64,000 nucleotides of DNA, taken from contig NZ_CP126994.1 of the NCBI RefSeq assembly GCF_030252425.1, forward strand, positions 186,001 through 250,000. Direction: 5' to 3'. A program made the position numbers and the translations under genes. This DNA is from Acidisoma sp. PAMC 29798 (GTDB taxonomy: Bacteria > Pseudomonadota > Alphaproteobacteria > Acetobacterales > Acetobacteraceae). Positions 36,176 to 47,599 of this stretch are shown here, piece after piece; position 1 is the first letter of the stretch, and each line of letters begins with the position of its first letter. The notes beneath the pieces were generated by a model, which was not told the DNA's origin, did no database searches, and was given only the letters and a program-made list of their open reading frames with translations.

Positions 36176-37083
36176 GCGGCCAGCCCGGTCCGCATACCGC
36201 CGGCCTTCTCCGTCTCGCGTGCGAATGTCTCGGCGATGTAATCGCCCAGAACATCCGTCACCGGCTGCCGCGCATCCCGCCCCTTGACCATGACGACGCG
36301 AAAATCCGGCAGGGATGGCACGTTGTCCTCCGGTCCGAGAACGCGAACCCCCGGCGGCAGCATGGTCGAGGGCGAAACCCCCACGGCAAGACCGGCCAAG
36401 ACAGGTGCCAGAGTGCCGGTCTGTGTCGCCGAGGTATAGGCGACGCGATAGGCCCGGCCGCTCCGCTCAAGCTGTGCCACGGCCGCCTTTCGCCAATGAC
36501 AAAGGCTGCTCGCTAAAGCCACGGGCAGCGGATCGATGCGATGCGCCGTGTGACGATCCGAGGTGATCCAGACGAGTGGACCGCGCCAGAGTTCGGTCGT
36601 GGGGAACTGCTCCGGCTGATAGCCGTCGGAGAGCAGCGTCAGATCCAGCGTGCCGGCCTTAAGGCGCGGCACCAGTTCATCGGACGGCGCGCAGACCACC
36701 TCCACTTCGACATTCGGATGGCTCTGCGCGAAGCGCATCAAAGCGTCCGGCAGAAAGCGCAAGGCATAGTCGTCTGGCGTGCCGATGCAGACGGTGCCGC
36801 TGACGGAGGGCTGATGGAAGGTCCGCCAGACGTCGTCATTGAGGGCGAGCATGTCGCGGGCGCGCTGCAGCAGGAACTGGCCATGACGCGTCAGCTCCAC
36901 GCTGCCGCCGCGCCCCCGATGCAGAAGCTGTTGGCCGAGCACGGCTTCCAGGCGCTGCACCTGCATGGAGACGGCGGATTGCGTGCGCCCCACCAATTGG
37001 GCGGCGCGGGTGAAGCTCCGCTCCTCGGCGATATAGACGAAGACGCGGAGCAGATCGGGATCGAGCGATGCCGGATGGTTCAT
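36172..37083 (-). CDS. LysR-family transcriptional regulator
   Basis: 303-aa LysR regulator. The N-terminal winged HTH reads LLRVFVYIAEERSFTRAAQL, then VGRTQSAVSMQVQRLEAVLG. The C-terminal region is a periplasmic-binding-like effector domain (VCIGTPDDYALRFLPDAL). The ligand is unknown. Start 37083 (MNHPASLD) is chosen; ATGs at 37089 and 37119 are also open. It is divergent from the DUF1127 gene, with a 103-nt shared gap, so it may control that gene. It ends 4 nt inside the XRE gene. Confidence 0.88.
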   Translation of the reverse strand: MNHPASLDPDLLRVFVYIAEERSFTRAAQLVGRTQSAVSMQVQRLEAVLGQQLLHRGRGGSVELTRHGQFLLQRARDMLALNDDVWRTFHQPSVSGTVCIGTPDDYALRFLPDALMRFAQSHPNVEVEVVCAPSDELVPRLKAGTLDLTLLSDGYQPEQFPTTELWRGPLVWITSDRHTAHRIDPLPVALASSLCHWRKAAVAQLERSGRAYRVAYTSATQTGTLAPVLAGLAVGVSPSTMLPPGVRVLGPEDNVPSLPDFRVVMVKGRDARQPVTDVLGDYIAETFARETEKAGGMRTGLAA

Positions 37084-37186
37084 CCGCATCAATTTACGTG
37101 ATGAGTGCGATGAAAACAATTCGTTTTTCTAATTCCGAGGGGCGGCTCACTGTCCGACTGTGGTCATCGCAGAAAAGGAAAACGTC

Positions 37187-37390
37187 ATGTCGCTCACTCT
37201 CCGAACCAGCCGTTTTGCGGTGCCCAGGCTGCCTGTCGTCACGCTCTGGCGTGGTGTGGTTTCGGTGCTTCGTCGGCTACGGCGTGACGCAAACCTTCGC
37301 CGCGACTTGGAGCGGATGGACGACCATATGCTGTCCGACATCGGTGTTTCGCGCGCGCAGTTGGGGTTCGAGGTCGATCGGCAGCCGTGA
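37187..37390 (+). CDS. DUF1127 (YjiS-like) small protein
   Basis: 67-aa basic protein. The C-terminal DUF1127 motif is clear: LRRDLERMDDHMLSDIGVSRAQL. Family members in alphaproteobacteria have been linked to phosphate, carbon and stress responses and to RNA binding, but no role can be fixed here. AAAGGAA precedes the ATG at 37187. It lies next to a divergent LysR gene and is followed by a long REP palindrome that may end its transcript. Confidence 0.9.
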   Translation: MSLTLRTSRFAVPRLPVVTLWRGVVSVLRRLRRDANLRRDLERMDDHMLSDIGVSRAQLGFEVDRQP

Positions 37391-37403
37391 CGCGGGTAAA
37401 ATT

Positions 37404-37476
37404 GGCGGATGACGCTACGCTTATCCACCCTACGAGTCGTCGCCTTGTAGGGCGGATAAGCGTAGCGTCATCCGCC
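37404..37476. repeat. Inverted pair of REP-like units (type B)
   Basis: Two 30-nt arms (37404-37433 and 37447-37476) are reverse complements with one mismatch, around a 13-nt loop. The forward arm begins GTAGGGCGGATAAGCGTAGC. It lies between DUF1127 and uvrB and could act as a transcription end or as a REP/BIME-like element. Confidence 0.85.
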
Positions 37477-37538
37477 ATGCACTCACGTGGCATCTAGCCT
37501 CGCCGGACCCCCTCGATTACCGCCGCCTGGGCGACTAT

Positions 37539-37547
37539 GTTCTCACT

Positions 37548-37553
<6 letters not shown>
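37539..37553 (+). promoter_or_regulatory. Imperfect LexA-box over the uvrB start
   Basis: GTTC-N7-GTCC overlaps the uvrB ATG at 37548. The alphaproteobacterial LexA operator is GTTC-N7-GTTC, so there is one mismatch. Binding is inference. Confidence 0.35.
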
Positions 37554-39763
<2,210 letters not shown>

Positions 39764-39767
<4 letters not shown>

Positions 39768-40534
39768 TGATCGACCATCGGATTCCACGGACCGCCCTCG
39801 TCACCGGTGGCGCGAAGCGGCTCGGTCGCGCCATGGTCGAGGCGCTGGCCACCGCCGGCTTTGCCGTTGCAGTCCACTACAACACGAGTGACGAGGCGGC
39901 GGAGGCCCTGTGCCAAGACATTCGCGACGCAGGCGGCCAAGCTGTCGCCCTTGGGGCCGATCTGGGGGAGGAGCGTGCGGTCGCCGGTTTGGTGGCTGCG
40001 GCCGAAACGGCCCTCGGGCCGCTCGGCCTGCTCGTGAACAATGCGAGTGTCTTCGAGCGCGATGAGTGGCAGGATGCGACGCGCGAGAGCTGGGACCGGC
40101 ATATCGAACCCAATCTGCGGGCGCCCTTCCTGCTCACGCAGGATTTCGCGCGGGCCCTGCCGGCGGAGGCGCATGGCGTCGTGATTAATATGCTCGACGA
40201 GCGGGTGTGGTCGCTGACCCCGCATTTCGTGTCCTATACCGTGAGCAAAGCCGCATTGTGGTCCCTGACCCAAAGCATGGCGCTTGCGCTTGCGCCGCGC
40301 ATTCGCGTCATGGGCATCGGGCCGGGGCCGGCCCTGCCAAGCCCCAGGCAGACGGAGGCCGAGTTCGCCCGCCAATGCGAATCCCTGCCGCTGGGCGTCG
40401 GCACCTCGGCCGAGGAAGTGGCGGCAGCGATGATGGCCATTCTGTCGTTGCCATCGATGACCGGTCAGATGCTGGCGCTGGATGGCGGGCAGCATCTGCA
40501 ATGGGGCGCCGCCTCGTCAGGCATTCTGGAGTGA
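39764..40534 (+). CDS. SDR, pteridine reductase (FolM)-like
   Basis: 256-aa SDR. The cofactor motif [11 protein letters not shown] has the TGxxxRxG form typical of pteridine reductases (FolM/PTR1), not the common TGxxxGx[15 protein letters not shown] and the Tyr-x3-Lys of [10 protein letters not shown] also fit that group. The neighbours support a folate role: its stop overlaps folB (GTGA), and it is itself coupled to uvrB (ATGA). It may reduce dihydromonapterin or dihydrofolate. Activity is inferred from motif and context. Confidence 0.75.
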
Positions 40535-40953
40535 CCCAGCCCGACGCGGCCCTGCGCCGGGTCTTCGTTCGCGATCTGTGTCTGGATGCGCGGATCGGCG
40601 TCTATGCCGAGGAGCAGGATGGCCGCCAACCGATCCGGGTGAACATGTCCTATTGGGTGGCGGATGACGGTCTCGACCATCCGGACGGCGTCGGCCCGGA
40701 TAGCTTTGACCGCGTGGTCGATTACGATGGCATGACGCGGCGGGTACGGTCGATGATCGCGAAGGCTCATGTCGCCCTGGTGGAAACCATGGCGGAGAAG
40801 ATCGCTCAACTCTGCCTGAAGGACCCGCGTGTCGTTCGCGTCCGTATCCGTGTGGAAAAGCTCACAGTTTTTCGGGACGCCGCATCGGCGGGTGTGGAGA
40901 TCGAGCGCTCCCGTGGGCAAATCTTTTCCACCAATATCCCGAAGGCTCAATAG
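40531..40953 (+). CDS. folB: Dihydroneopterin aldolase
   Basis: Folate pathway enzyme forming 6-hydroxymethyl-dihydropterin. Typical segments are DARIGVYAEEQDGRQPIRV at the N-terminus, VVDYDGMTRRVRSMI, then HVALVETMAEKIAQLCL with the conserved Glu, and RIRVEKLTVFRDAASAGVEI. It uses GTG at 40531 inside the GTGA overlap with the SDR gene and gives 140 aa, with a slightly longer C-terminus than E. coli FolB. Confidence 0.92.
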   Translation: MTQPDAALRRVFVRDLCLDARIGVYAEEQDGRQPIRVNMSYWVADDGLDHPDGVGPDSFDRVVDYDGMTRRVRSMIAKAHVALVETMAEKIAQLCLKDPRVVRVRIRVEKLTVFRDAASAGVEIERSRGQIFSTNIPKAQ

Positions 40954-40976
40954 TTACAGTGTCATGACAGCTCATA

Positions 40977-41007
40977 TTGACTTCGTTTGCGTGATCAGCT
41001 GTATAAA
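40977..41007 (+). promoter_or_regulatory. Probable sigma-70 promoter for uvrC
   Basis: TTGACT at 40977-40982 and TATAAA at 41002-41007, with a 19-nt spacer, in an AT-rich stretch unlike the surroundings. The spacer is 2 nt longer than ideal. It lies about 160 nt before the uvrC ATG. Confidence 0.45.
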
Positions 41008-41047
41008 ATGTTTAATTTCAACAACTTAAATCAGAATTTCCAAAATG

Positions 41048-41123
41048 TTATCCCCAGCTCGCGCAGGTCGCGTAACCGAGGACGCCCTAAGGCGACCGCG
41101 ATTGCCCCACAGAGATATCCACA
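41048..41123. promoter_or_regulatory. Two DnaA-box-like 9-mers before uvrC
   Basis: TTATCCCCA at 41048-41056 and ATATCCACA at 41115-41123 each differ by one base from the DnaA box TTATCCACA. They are in the same orientation, 67 nt apart, and lie beside the AT-rich part of the gap. They could bind DnaA, but two imperfect boxes may be chance. Confidence 0.3.
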
Positions 41124-41165
41124 GGCCTATGTCACCTTTTATTTGGAGTGCCGACAGTAGTTCCC

Positions 41166-43079
41166 ATGATGATCGAGGCTGACACCGCGCCTGATACAAC
41201 CAGCCTGCCGGCTATTCCGCCCCTCCGAGGGGTGGCCGTCATCGAGGCCGCGTTGGAGACCATGCCGCGGAGCCCTGGCGTGTATCGGATGCTCGATGAG
41301 AAGGGGGACGCCGTCTATGTCGGCAAGGCGCGCAGCCTCAAGAAGCGCGTCACCTCCTATACGCAGCTCGGCCGCCTGCCTGAGCGTCTGCGGCGCATGG
41401 TGTCGGAAACGGCGTCGATGGAAATCGTCACGACGCATACCGAGGCCGAGGCGCTGCTGCTGGAGGCCAATCTCATCAAGCGGTTGCGCCCGCGCTTCAA
41501 CATCGTTCTGCGTGACGACAAGAGCTACCCCTGGCTAATGCTGGCCGAGGATCATGAGTTCCCGCAAATCGTGAAACATCGCGGCGCGCAGACCCGCAAG
41601 GGCAGTTATTGGGGGCCCTTCGCTTCGGCTTGGTCGGTCAATCAGACGCTGACGGCGCTGGAACGGCTGTTCCTGCTGCGCTCCTGCTCCGACAGCGTTT
41701 TCGCGAACCGGACGCGGCCATGCCTGCTGTTCCAGATCAAGCGCTGCTCGGCGCCCTGCGTCGGCAAGATCGGGCCCGCCGATTACCGGCAGCTCGTCGA
41801 TCAGGCCAAAGGCTTCCTGACCGGCAAAGCCGCTACCGTGCAGAAGGAATTGGCGGCGGAGATGGAACAGGCTTCGGCCGCCATGGAGTTCGAGCGTGCG
41901 GCGACGCTGCGCGACCGCATTCGCGGTCTGACGCATGTGCAGGGCACGGGTATTATGAACCCGGCGAGCCTAACCGACGCGGATGTGGTGGCGGCCTGGC
42001 AGATCGCCGGCCAGACCTGTGTTCAGGTGTTCTTCGTGCGGGGCGGCCGCAATAACGGCAACCGGGCGTTTTTCCCGAGCCATGCCAAGATCGAGGAAAC
42101 GGCCGAGGTCCTCGCCGCCTTCATCGGTCAGTTCTACGAGGACAAGCCGCCGCCGCCGCTGCTGCTGCTCAATCACGAACTGCCCGAGGAAGCGCTGATC
42201 GCAGAGGCCTTGGCGCTACGCGCCGGGCGGCAGGTGACGCTGGCCGTGCCCCAGCGGGGGGAGAAGCGCGCCGTGGTCGCCCATGCCGAGTTGAATGCAC
42301 GCGAAAGCCTGGAGCGGAAGCTCGCGGAAAGCGCGGGACAGGCGAAGCTCATGGAAGCGACCGCCGAGCTGTTTGGTCTGCCGGGGCCGCCCGAGCGGAT
42401 CGAGATTTACGACAACAGTCACATTATGGGCACCAACCCTTACGGCGTCATGGTGGTCGCGGGACCCGATGGCCCCATGAAACAGGCCTATCGAAAATTC
42501 GGCATCAAGGGGCCGATCGCGCCGGGCGACGATTTCGCGATGATGAAGGAAGTGCTGCAGCGCCGCTTCGGCCGCGCCTTGAAGGAGCATGCGGATCGGG
42601 ACGATCCCCATTGGCCCGACCTAGTTCTGATCGATGGCGGTGCCGGGCAACTCAGCGCGGCCCGCGCGGTGATGGAGGAGCTGGGGGTATCGGAGATTCC
42701 CCTGGTGGCGATCGCCAAGGGTCCCGACCGCGATGCGGGGCGGGAGTGGTTTCATTCCGCATGGGCGGCGCCGTTTCAGCTGCCGTCCCGCGATCCGGTG
42801 CTCTATTTCCTCCAGCGATTGCGAGACGAGGCGCATCGCTTCGCCATCACCACCCACCGGGCCGGCCGGTCCAAAGGGCTGACGCAGAGTGAACTCGATG
42901 AGATCGATGGCATCGGGGCGGCGCGCAAACGCGCCCTTCTGCACCATTTCGGCTCGGCCCGCGGGGTCAAACAGGCGGGGTTGACGGACCTCGCGGCGGT
43001 CCCCGGCATCAACCGGGAGACGGCGCGGCGGGTTTATGCGCATTTTCATCCCGGTGTTCGCATGGAACCCGTTTCCTGA
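41166..43079 (+). CDS. uvrC: Excinuclease ABC subunit C
   Basis: Endonuclease making both incisions in nucleotide excision repair. The N-terminal GIY-YIG domain reads [23 protein letters not shown] at about 35-57 (seen as [10 protein letters not shown] and AVYVGKA). A UVR motif ([20 protein letters not shown]) is near 235. The RNase H-like nuclease begins [19 protein letters not shown] near 410, and a C-terminal helix-hairpin-helix reads [19 protein letters not shown]. Length is 637 aa from the ATG at 41166; a GTG six codons upstream (41148) is also open. Confidence 0.96.
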   Translation: MMIEADTAPDTTSLPAIPPLRGVAVIEAALETMPRSPGVYRMLDEKGDAVYVGKARSLKKRVTSYTQLGRLPERLRRMVSETASMEIVTTHTEAEALLLEANLIKRLRPRFNIVLRDDKSYPWLMLAEDHEFPQIVKHRGAQTRKGSYWGPFASAWSVNQTLTALERLFLLRSCSDSVFANRTRPCLLFQIKRCSAPCVGKIGPADYRQLVDQAKGFLTGKAATVQKELAAEMEQASAAMEFERAATLRDRIRGLTHVQGTGIMNPASLTDADVVAAWQIAGQTCVQVFFVRGGRNNGNRAFFPSHAKIEETAEVLAAFIGQFYEDKPPPPLLLLNHELPEEALIAEALALRAGRQVTLAVPQRGEKRAVVAHAELNARESLERKLAESAGQAKLMEATAELFGLPGPPERIEIYDNSHIMGTNPYGVMVVAGPDGPMKQAYRKFGIKGPIAPGDDFAMMKEVLQRRFGRALKEHADRDDPHWPDLVLIDGGAGQLSAARAVMEELGVSEIPLVAIAKGPDRDAGREWFHSAWAAPFQLPSRDPVLYFLQRLRDEAHRFAITTHRAGRSKGLTQSELDEIDGIGAARKRALLHHFGSARGVKQAGLTDLAAVPGINRETARRVYAHFHPGVRMEPVS

Positions 43080-43108
43080 CAGGCCATGGAAGCCTAGTCT
43101 CATCCGGC

Positions 43109-43726
43109 ATGCTCACAGATCTGCCCAATGTCCTGACCTTGTCCCGCGTGGCCGCGATCCCGGTGCTGATCGTGCTCGCCTCCTTGCGCACGCCGGTTGG
43201 GGATCTTGCCGCCTGCCTCGTGTTCGCGGCGGCCGCGATTACCGACTACCTTGACGGCCGGCTGGCGCGCTCGCGCCAGCAGTTCTCCGACCTCGGTCGG
43301 ATGCTGGACCCGATCGCCGACAAGCTGTTGGTGGGCGCTGTTCTGATCATGCTGGCGGGGGACGGGCGGCTCGGCGCCTGGGGTCTTTATCCGGCCATCG
43401 TCATCATGCTGCGCGAAATCCTGGTCAGCGGGCTGCGCGAATTTCTGGCCGAGATAAGGGTGGGTCTGCCGGTCACGCGCCTCGCCAAATGGAAGACTGG
43501 GGTGCAGATGGGGGCGCTGGGTATGCTGCTGGCGGGCAATTCCACCGCGGCACTGCTTCATATCTCCTGGCTGCCGGTCTGGCTTCTGGGCACCATCCTG
43601 CTGTGGATTTCCGCCTTGCTGACAATCGTCACGGGCTGGGATTATCTCGTGGCCGGGCTGCGCCATGCAGATGGCAGCGCCCGCCGCAAGAGCGGTGGCG
43701 AGGCTCCGAAGATACACGTTTCTTGA
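43109..43726 (+). CDS. pgsA: CDP-diacylglycerol-glycerol-3-phosphate 3-phosphatidyltransferase
   Basis: Membrane enzyme for the committed step of phosphatidylglycerol synthesis. The CDP-alcohol phosphotransferase motif D-G-x2-A-R-x8-G-x3-D-x3-D is complete as DGRLARSRQQFSDLGRMLDPIAD, seen as DYLDGRLARS and LGRMLDPIADKLL at about 45-75. Four to five hydrophobic helices follow in 205 aa, with a basic C-terminal tail. It starts 30 nt after uvrC, the usual uvrC-pgsA order in alphaproteobacteria. Confidence 0.94.
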   Translation: MLTDLPNVLTLSRVAAIPVLIVLASLRTPVGDLAACLVFAAAAITDYLDGRLARSRQQFSDLGRMLDPIADKLLVGAVLIMLAGDGRLGAWGLYPAIVIMLREILVSGLREFLAEIRVGLPVTRLAKWKTGVQMGALGMLLAGNSTAALLHISWLPVWLLGTILLWISALLTIVTGWDYLVAGLRHADGSARRKSGGEAPKIHVS

Positions 43727-43825
43727 TGCCTTGACCTGTCCCGTGGCATGACCAGGGACACGTCGCGGCATTCATTCCAAACGATGCACGTTCGATCTCC
43801 GGCCACCCTCAAGGATGCGACCCTC

Positions 43826-44449
43826 ATGCGGCGGATTGCGATCTCAGGCCTTCTTCTTCTCTCCGGCTGCACGGGGTTCGGCCATTTCGTCGGCGATACC
43901 CATACGTTCAACACCAATCCCAACAAGCCGGCGGGCGACGGCGCCAATATGGCACGCGCGAATGGCGGCTCCGGCACGCAACTGGCCTTGATCCCCGAGA
44001 CCGGCAATGTCTGGCCGACGTCGATCCCCGCCATGCCGACGCTCGCCGAAATTCAGAAACAGATGGATCTGAGTGGCGGCACGGCACCCCAGCTTGGTCC
44101 GATCCCGACGACTCCCGGAATGATGCCTGGCCTCGGCACCCTGCCAGGCATGAGGACGGCCCCGGGCGCCCCTCTGCCGGGTGTCGGCACCATGAACGTG
44201 CCGTTGCAAGGCATGACGCCGCCTGTGAGGTCGCCCTATACCCTGGCGCCGGAGCTGACGATGCCGAAGATCGGCACCGTCATTCAGACACCGGGCGGAC
44301 CGACGACGGTGGAAGGTGGCACGGCCAATTATCAAACGCTTGGGCCCATCGCCGGGCAGGGCGGCGGCATCCTGATTCCGAATGGCAACGGCACCAGCAC
44401 GCTCGTCATGCCGAACGGCACGATCAGCACCATCGGCGCGCCGCGTTGA
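43826..44449 (+). CDS. Putative lipoprotein, Gly/Pro/Thr-rich
   Basis: I do not recognise a named family. The 207-aa product begins MRRIAISGLLLLSGCTGFG, a lipoprotein signal with lipobox LSGC at about residues 12-15, so it is probably membrane-anchored after Lgt/Lsp/Lnt processing. The rest is low complexity, rich in Gly, Pro, Thr and Met, with repeated short GLGTLPG-like and TPGG-like segments and no visible domain. The ATG at 43826 follows AAGGATG. It stands between pgsA and moaD. Confidence 0.7.
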   Translation: MRRIAISGLLLLSGCTGFGHFVGDTHTFNTNPNKPAGDGANMARANGGSGTQLALIPETGNVWPTSIPAMPTLAEIQKQMDLSGGTAPQLGPIPTTPGMMPGLGTLPGMRTAPGAPLPGVGTMNVPLQGMTPPVRSPYTLAPELTMPKIGTVIQTPGGPTTVEGGTANYQTLGPIAGQGGGILIPNGNGTSTLVMPNGTISTIGAPR

Positions 44450-44467
44450 GCGAGCGCGCGCACGACC

Positions 44468-44719
44468 ATGCAGATTCTGTATTTCGCCTGGGTTCGTGAG
44501 CGCATCGGCGTCGCGGAGGAACGGGTCGATCCGCCGTTGGACGTGCGTAGCGTCGGCGCCTTGATCGTCTGGCTGCGGGCGCGTGGCACGCGGTATGCCG
44601 AGGCGCTGGCCGACAATGCCCGCGTGCGTTGTGCGGTCAATCAGGAATTCGCCTCGGTCGAAGCGGCGGTCCAGCCCGGCGATGAAATCGCCTTCTTTCC
44701 CCCGATCACCGGCGGCTGA
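44468..44719 (+). CDS. moaD: Molybdopterin synthase sulfur carrier subunit
   Basis: Ubiquitin-like small subunit of molybdopterin synthase. The 83-aa product begins MQILYFAWVRERIGVAEE, has VNQEFASVEAAVQPGDEIAF, and ends PPITGG, giving the required C-terminal Gly-Gly that carries the thiocarboxylate. moaE follows after 3 nt, as expected for the two-subunit enzyme. Confidence 0.95.
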   Translation: MQILYFAWVRERIGVAEERVDPPLDVRSVGALIVWLRARGTRYAEALADNARVRCAVNQEFASVEAAVQPGDEIAFFPPITGG

Positions 44720-44722
44720 GAC

Positions 44723-45181
44723 ATGGCGGTGATCACCGTCGGCCCCAAGGATTTCGACCCAACGGTCGAAATGGATGCGCTGCTCGCCGGCGATGGCGAC
44801 GTGGGCGGCATCGCCTCCTTCCTGGGCATTGTCCGTCGTGGCCGGGCGCGGCCGATCGACGCGATGACGCTGGAGCATTATCCCGGCATGACGGAGCGCG
44901 CCATCGCTCGCATGGCGGCTGAGGCGGAGACCCGCTGGCCGCTGGACGGGTGCCGGATCATCCACCGCACCGGCCGCATTCCCGTCGGCGGCCGCATCGT
45001 GCTTGTGATGACGGCATCGCGACACCGGCAGGCGGCTTTGGAGTCTACGGCCTTCCTGATCGACTGGTTGAAGGTCGGCGCGCCCTTTTGGAAGCAGGAA
45101 CATTTCGCCGAAGGCGCATCCCATTGGGTGGAGGCCCGTGGCGCGGATGACGCGGCGGCAGAGCGTTGGACGGCGCGCTAA
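44723..45181 (+). CDS. moaE: Molybdopterin synthase catalytic subunit
   Basis: Large subunit that converts precursor Z (cPMP) to molybdopterin with MoaD. Family blocks are GGIASFLGIVRRGR, MTLEHYPGMTERAI, GCRIIHRTGRIPVGGRIVLV and APFWKQEHFAEGASHWVEA, including the catalytic Lys of WKQE. Length is 152 aa. It is tightly coupled to moaD. Other moa genes are not in the window. Confidence 0.95.
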   Translation: MAVITVGPKDFDPTVEMDALLAGDGDVGGIASFLGIVRRGRARPIDAMTLEHYPGMTERAIARMAAEAETRWPLDGCRIIHRTGRIPVGGRIVLVMTASRHRQAALESTAFLIDWLKVGAPFWKQEHFAEGASHWVEARGADDAAAERWTAR

Positions 45182-45214
45182 GTCTCTCGTCGTTATTCGG
45201 GTACGTTGATGGGC

Positions 45215-45245
45215 TGGTGGAATGCGCTCCGCTTTTCCACCCTAC
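45215..45245 (-). repeat. REP-like palindromic unit (type A, reverse)
   Basis: Reverse-strand unit (plus-strand reading ends CTTTTCCACCCTAC) between moaE and the convergent GT2 gene. Its last bases supply the GT2 stop codon at 45242-45244. Confidence 0.8.
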
Positions 45246-47515
45246 TCAAGGCTCGCCTCACGATAGGCATGCCACCGTTTTTCCCGGCGCGGCCCCGTCG
45301 CCAGCCGGAACTGATGATCCACATGATCGAAGTTCGGGTTGTAGAACGGGTCGCGGTCGAGCACAGGGCCCCATCGCGCGCGCATATAGGCGGCCTCACC
45401 AGCCGCGCGCGTGACCTGCTCCGGGCTGAGATCCGCGCCCCGCGAATGCGATTCGAGATGATAGAGTTCCGCGAAGGGCGTCCAGATCACCCGTAGCCCC
45501 GTCTCGCGAATGCGCAGGCATAGATCGACATCGTTGAACGAGACCGGCAGATGCGTGTCGTCCAGGCCTCCGACAGCCTCGAAGACCGCGCGACGCATGG
45601 CGAGGCAGGCGCCTGTGACGGCAGCCACCTCTCGCGTCAGGGCGAACTGGCCGAAATAGCCGATCGCATCGCCCACCGCGCCATGGCCGAAATGGCCGGC
45701 GACGCCCGGTCCATCCCCATGCCGACCTACGCCCAGGACAATCCCCGCATGCTGGATACGTCCGTCGGCGTACAGCAACTTCGCGCCCACAGCCCCGACA
45801 TCCGGCCGGACTGCGTGCGAAACCATTTCCCGCAGCCAGCCGCTTTCGATCACGTCGATATCGTTATTGACCAGGACGATGATGTCGCCCTGCGCGCGGG
45901 AGACGGCGGCGTTGTTGAGGGCGGAATAGTTGAACGGGCCGGGGACGCGCATGACGCGGACCCGTGTGTCGGCGGCTTGCAGTCTTGCCAAAAGGGCGAC
46001 GGTTTCCGGGTCGGTGCTGTCATTGTCGACGATCAACAGCGCGATATCGGGATAGTCGGTCCGGTGCAGAATGCCGGCGGCACAGCGTGCCAGAAGCTGC
46101 GGATGATCACGGATGGGCATGATCAGGGTGACGCGGGGCGCCGGATCGGGCACCGGCCAGCGCAAGCGGGTCCAATTCTTGGCCGATGGCGCTGGCAGCA
46201 GCGTGACGGCATCCAGGCCCTGGCTGCCGAGATAGTCGGCGACCGCCCGGCGCGCAGCCATGATACAGCGTTCGGGCTGCGCGTCGGAGAAGGACGTGGC
46301 CGTGTCTGCCGTGCGGCGCCAGTGATAGAGCACCGAAGGGATATGGCGAATACGCTCCGGCGCACTCGCCGCCGCCATCCGCAAGGCGAGATCGTAATCC
46401 TGGCTGCCGGTCAGGGCGCCGCCGCGAATACCGCCAACCTGCACCAGCAACGACCGGCGATAGACGCCAAGATGACTGATCATATTATGGCCGAGCAGCA
46501 GGTCTATATTCCAGTCGGTCTTGAAATAGGGCGCGCTCCGCCGCCCGCTGCCATCGATTTGATCCTCGTCGCTGTAGATGAGATCGACATCGGGGTGTGC
46601 GTCGATCTCGGCTGCGACTTCGTAAAGCGCCTGTTCCGGCAGCAGGTCGTCATGGTCCATCAGCGCCACGAAGCTGCCCGTCGTTAGAGACAAGGCGGCG
46701 TTTGTGGTGGCCGCGATATGGCCGTGGCTGTCGCGCCGCATCCAGTTGATGCGCGGGTCCTCGGCGGCCGCCTCCCGCAGTATCCGCACGACAGCCGTCG
46801 AGGGTGAGGCGTCGTCCGCGACGCAGAGTTCCCAATAGGGATACAGCTGTGCGCGGACCGAGGCGATGGCCTGCCGCAACAGGTCTTCGGGCGTCTCATA
46901 GGTCGGCATGATCACGGAGATCAACGGATGATGGGTAAAGCACCCGATATGGGCGCGGATCGCATCACGGTCGCTGTCCGTCAGCGTGTCATGCTCGCGG
47001 ATCCAACGGCCATACTCGGTTTCCAGCGGCGGGGCCGGTTCGGACGGAGGAAGCGCCGAGGCCGCGATCGCGGCGCGGGCGTGGCGCGCTTCCAGTCGCC
47101 GAGGACCCTGCACGCTCGCCCACCCATAGAGGGAGCGCAGGATACGCCGCAGCCTGAGGCGCCATGACGGTGGCAGGGTCGCCCCGATGCCGCGCATCGG
47201 CGCGGTGGTCAGCCAGGCCGTCGAGGACAGGATGATATCGCGTTCCGCCTCGGCCGCCCGGCTTGCATCGCGCGCGGCGAAGAGATCGGCTTCAAGCGTC
47301 GCGATCGCGTTCGCCAGCTGCGCCGCGTGACGCGTCTTATCCGCCTTGCGATCGGCGATCGCCTGGTCGCGTTCTTCCACCAAGCGCTTCAGGAGGGGTT
47401 CAAGCCGTGCTTGCTCAGTCTGCGCCGTCGCCGCCAATTGCGGGCGATATCCGGGGGCGAAGTCGCGAGGCGTGTCGCGCCGCGCAGCGATGAAGGGGGC
47501 CGAATTGTCAGGCAT
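45242..47515 (-). CDS. Glycosyltransferase with two GT2 domains
   Basis: 757-aa protein. Residues about 25-80 are a charged coiled coil. A first GT2 domain begins ISVIMPTYETPEDLLRQAI near 190, with LMDHDDLLPEQAL and YSDEDQID. A second begins VTLIMPIRDHPQLLARCAAG near 445, with LIVDNDSTDPE and VNNDIDV. Such tandem enzymes build rhamnan-like or other surface polysaccharides. No membrane helix is seen. It lies downstream of RgpF-like and methyltransferase genes on the same strand. Its stop codon is inside a REP-like unit. Confidence 0.9.
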   Translation of the reverse strand: MPDNSAPFIAARRDTPRDFAPGYRPQLAATAQTEQARLEPLLKRLVEERDQAIADRKADKTRHAAQLANAIATLEADLFAARDASRAAEAERDIILSSTAWLTTAPMRGIGATLPPSWRLRLRRILRSLYGWASVQGPRRLEARHARAAIAASALPPSEPAPPLETEYGRWIREHDTLTDSDRDAIRAHIGCFTHHPLISVIMPTYETPEDLLRQAIASVRAQLYPYWELCVADDASPSTAVVRILREAAAEDPRINWMRRDSHGHIAATTNAALSLTTGSFVALMDHDDLLPEQALYEVAAEIDAHPDVDLIYSDEDQIDGSGRRSAPYFKTDWNIDLLLGHNMISHLGVYRRSLLVQVGGIRGGALTGSQDYDLALRMAAASAPERIRHIPSVLYHWRRTADTATSFSDAQPERCIMAARRAVADYLGSQGLDAVTLLPAPSAKNWTRLRWPVPDPAPRVTLIMPIRDHPQLLARCAAGILHRTDYPDIALLIVDNDSTDPETVALLARLQAADTRVRVMRVPGPFNYSALNNAAVSRAQGDIIVLVNNDIDVIESGWLREMVSHAVRPDVGAVGAKLLYADGRIQHAGIVLGVGRHGDGPGVAGHFGHGAVGDAIGYFGQFALTREVAAVTGACLAMRRAVFEAVGGLDDTHLPVSFNDVDLCLRIRETGLRVIWTPFAELYHLESHSRGADLSPEQVTRAAGEAAYMRARWGPVLDRDPFYNPNFDHVDHQFRLATGPRREKRWHAYREASLE

Positions 47516-47599
47516 GGCGGCTCCAGTCGGGCCGCGCGACGCTGGAGGCTAATCGTTACGGAGTCAATTCAATTATGACGCCCGATCGGTCTGCGGCCC

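Noticed and set aside
40954-41165. Chromosome replication origin
   Set aside because: There are only two imperfect DnaA boxes and none of the usual neighbours (dnaA, hemE, parAB, gidAB). It fits a promoter region better.
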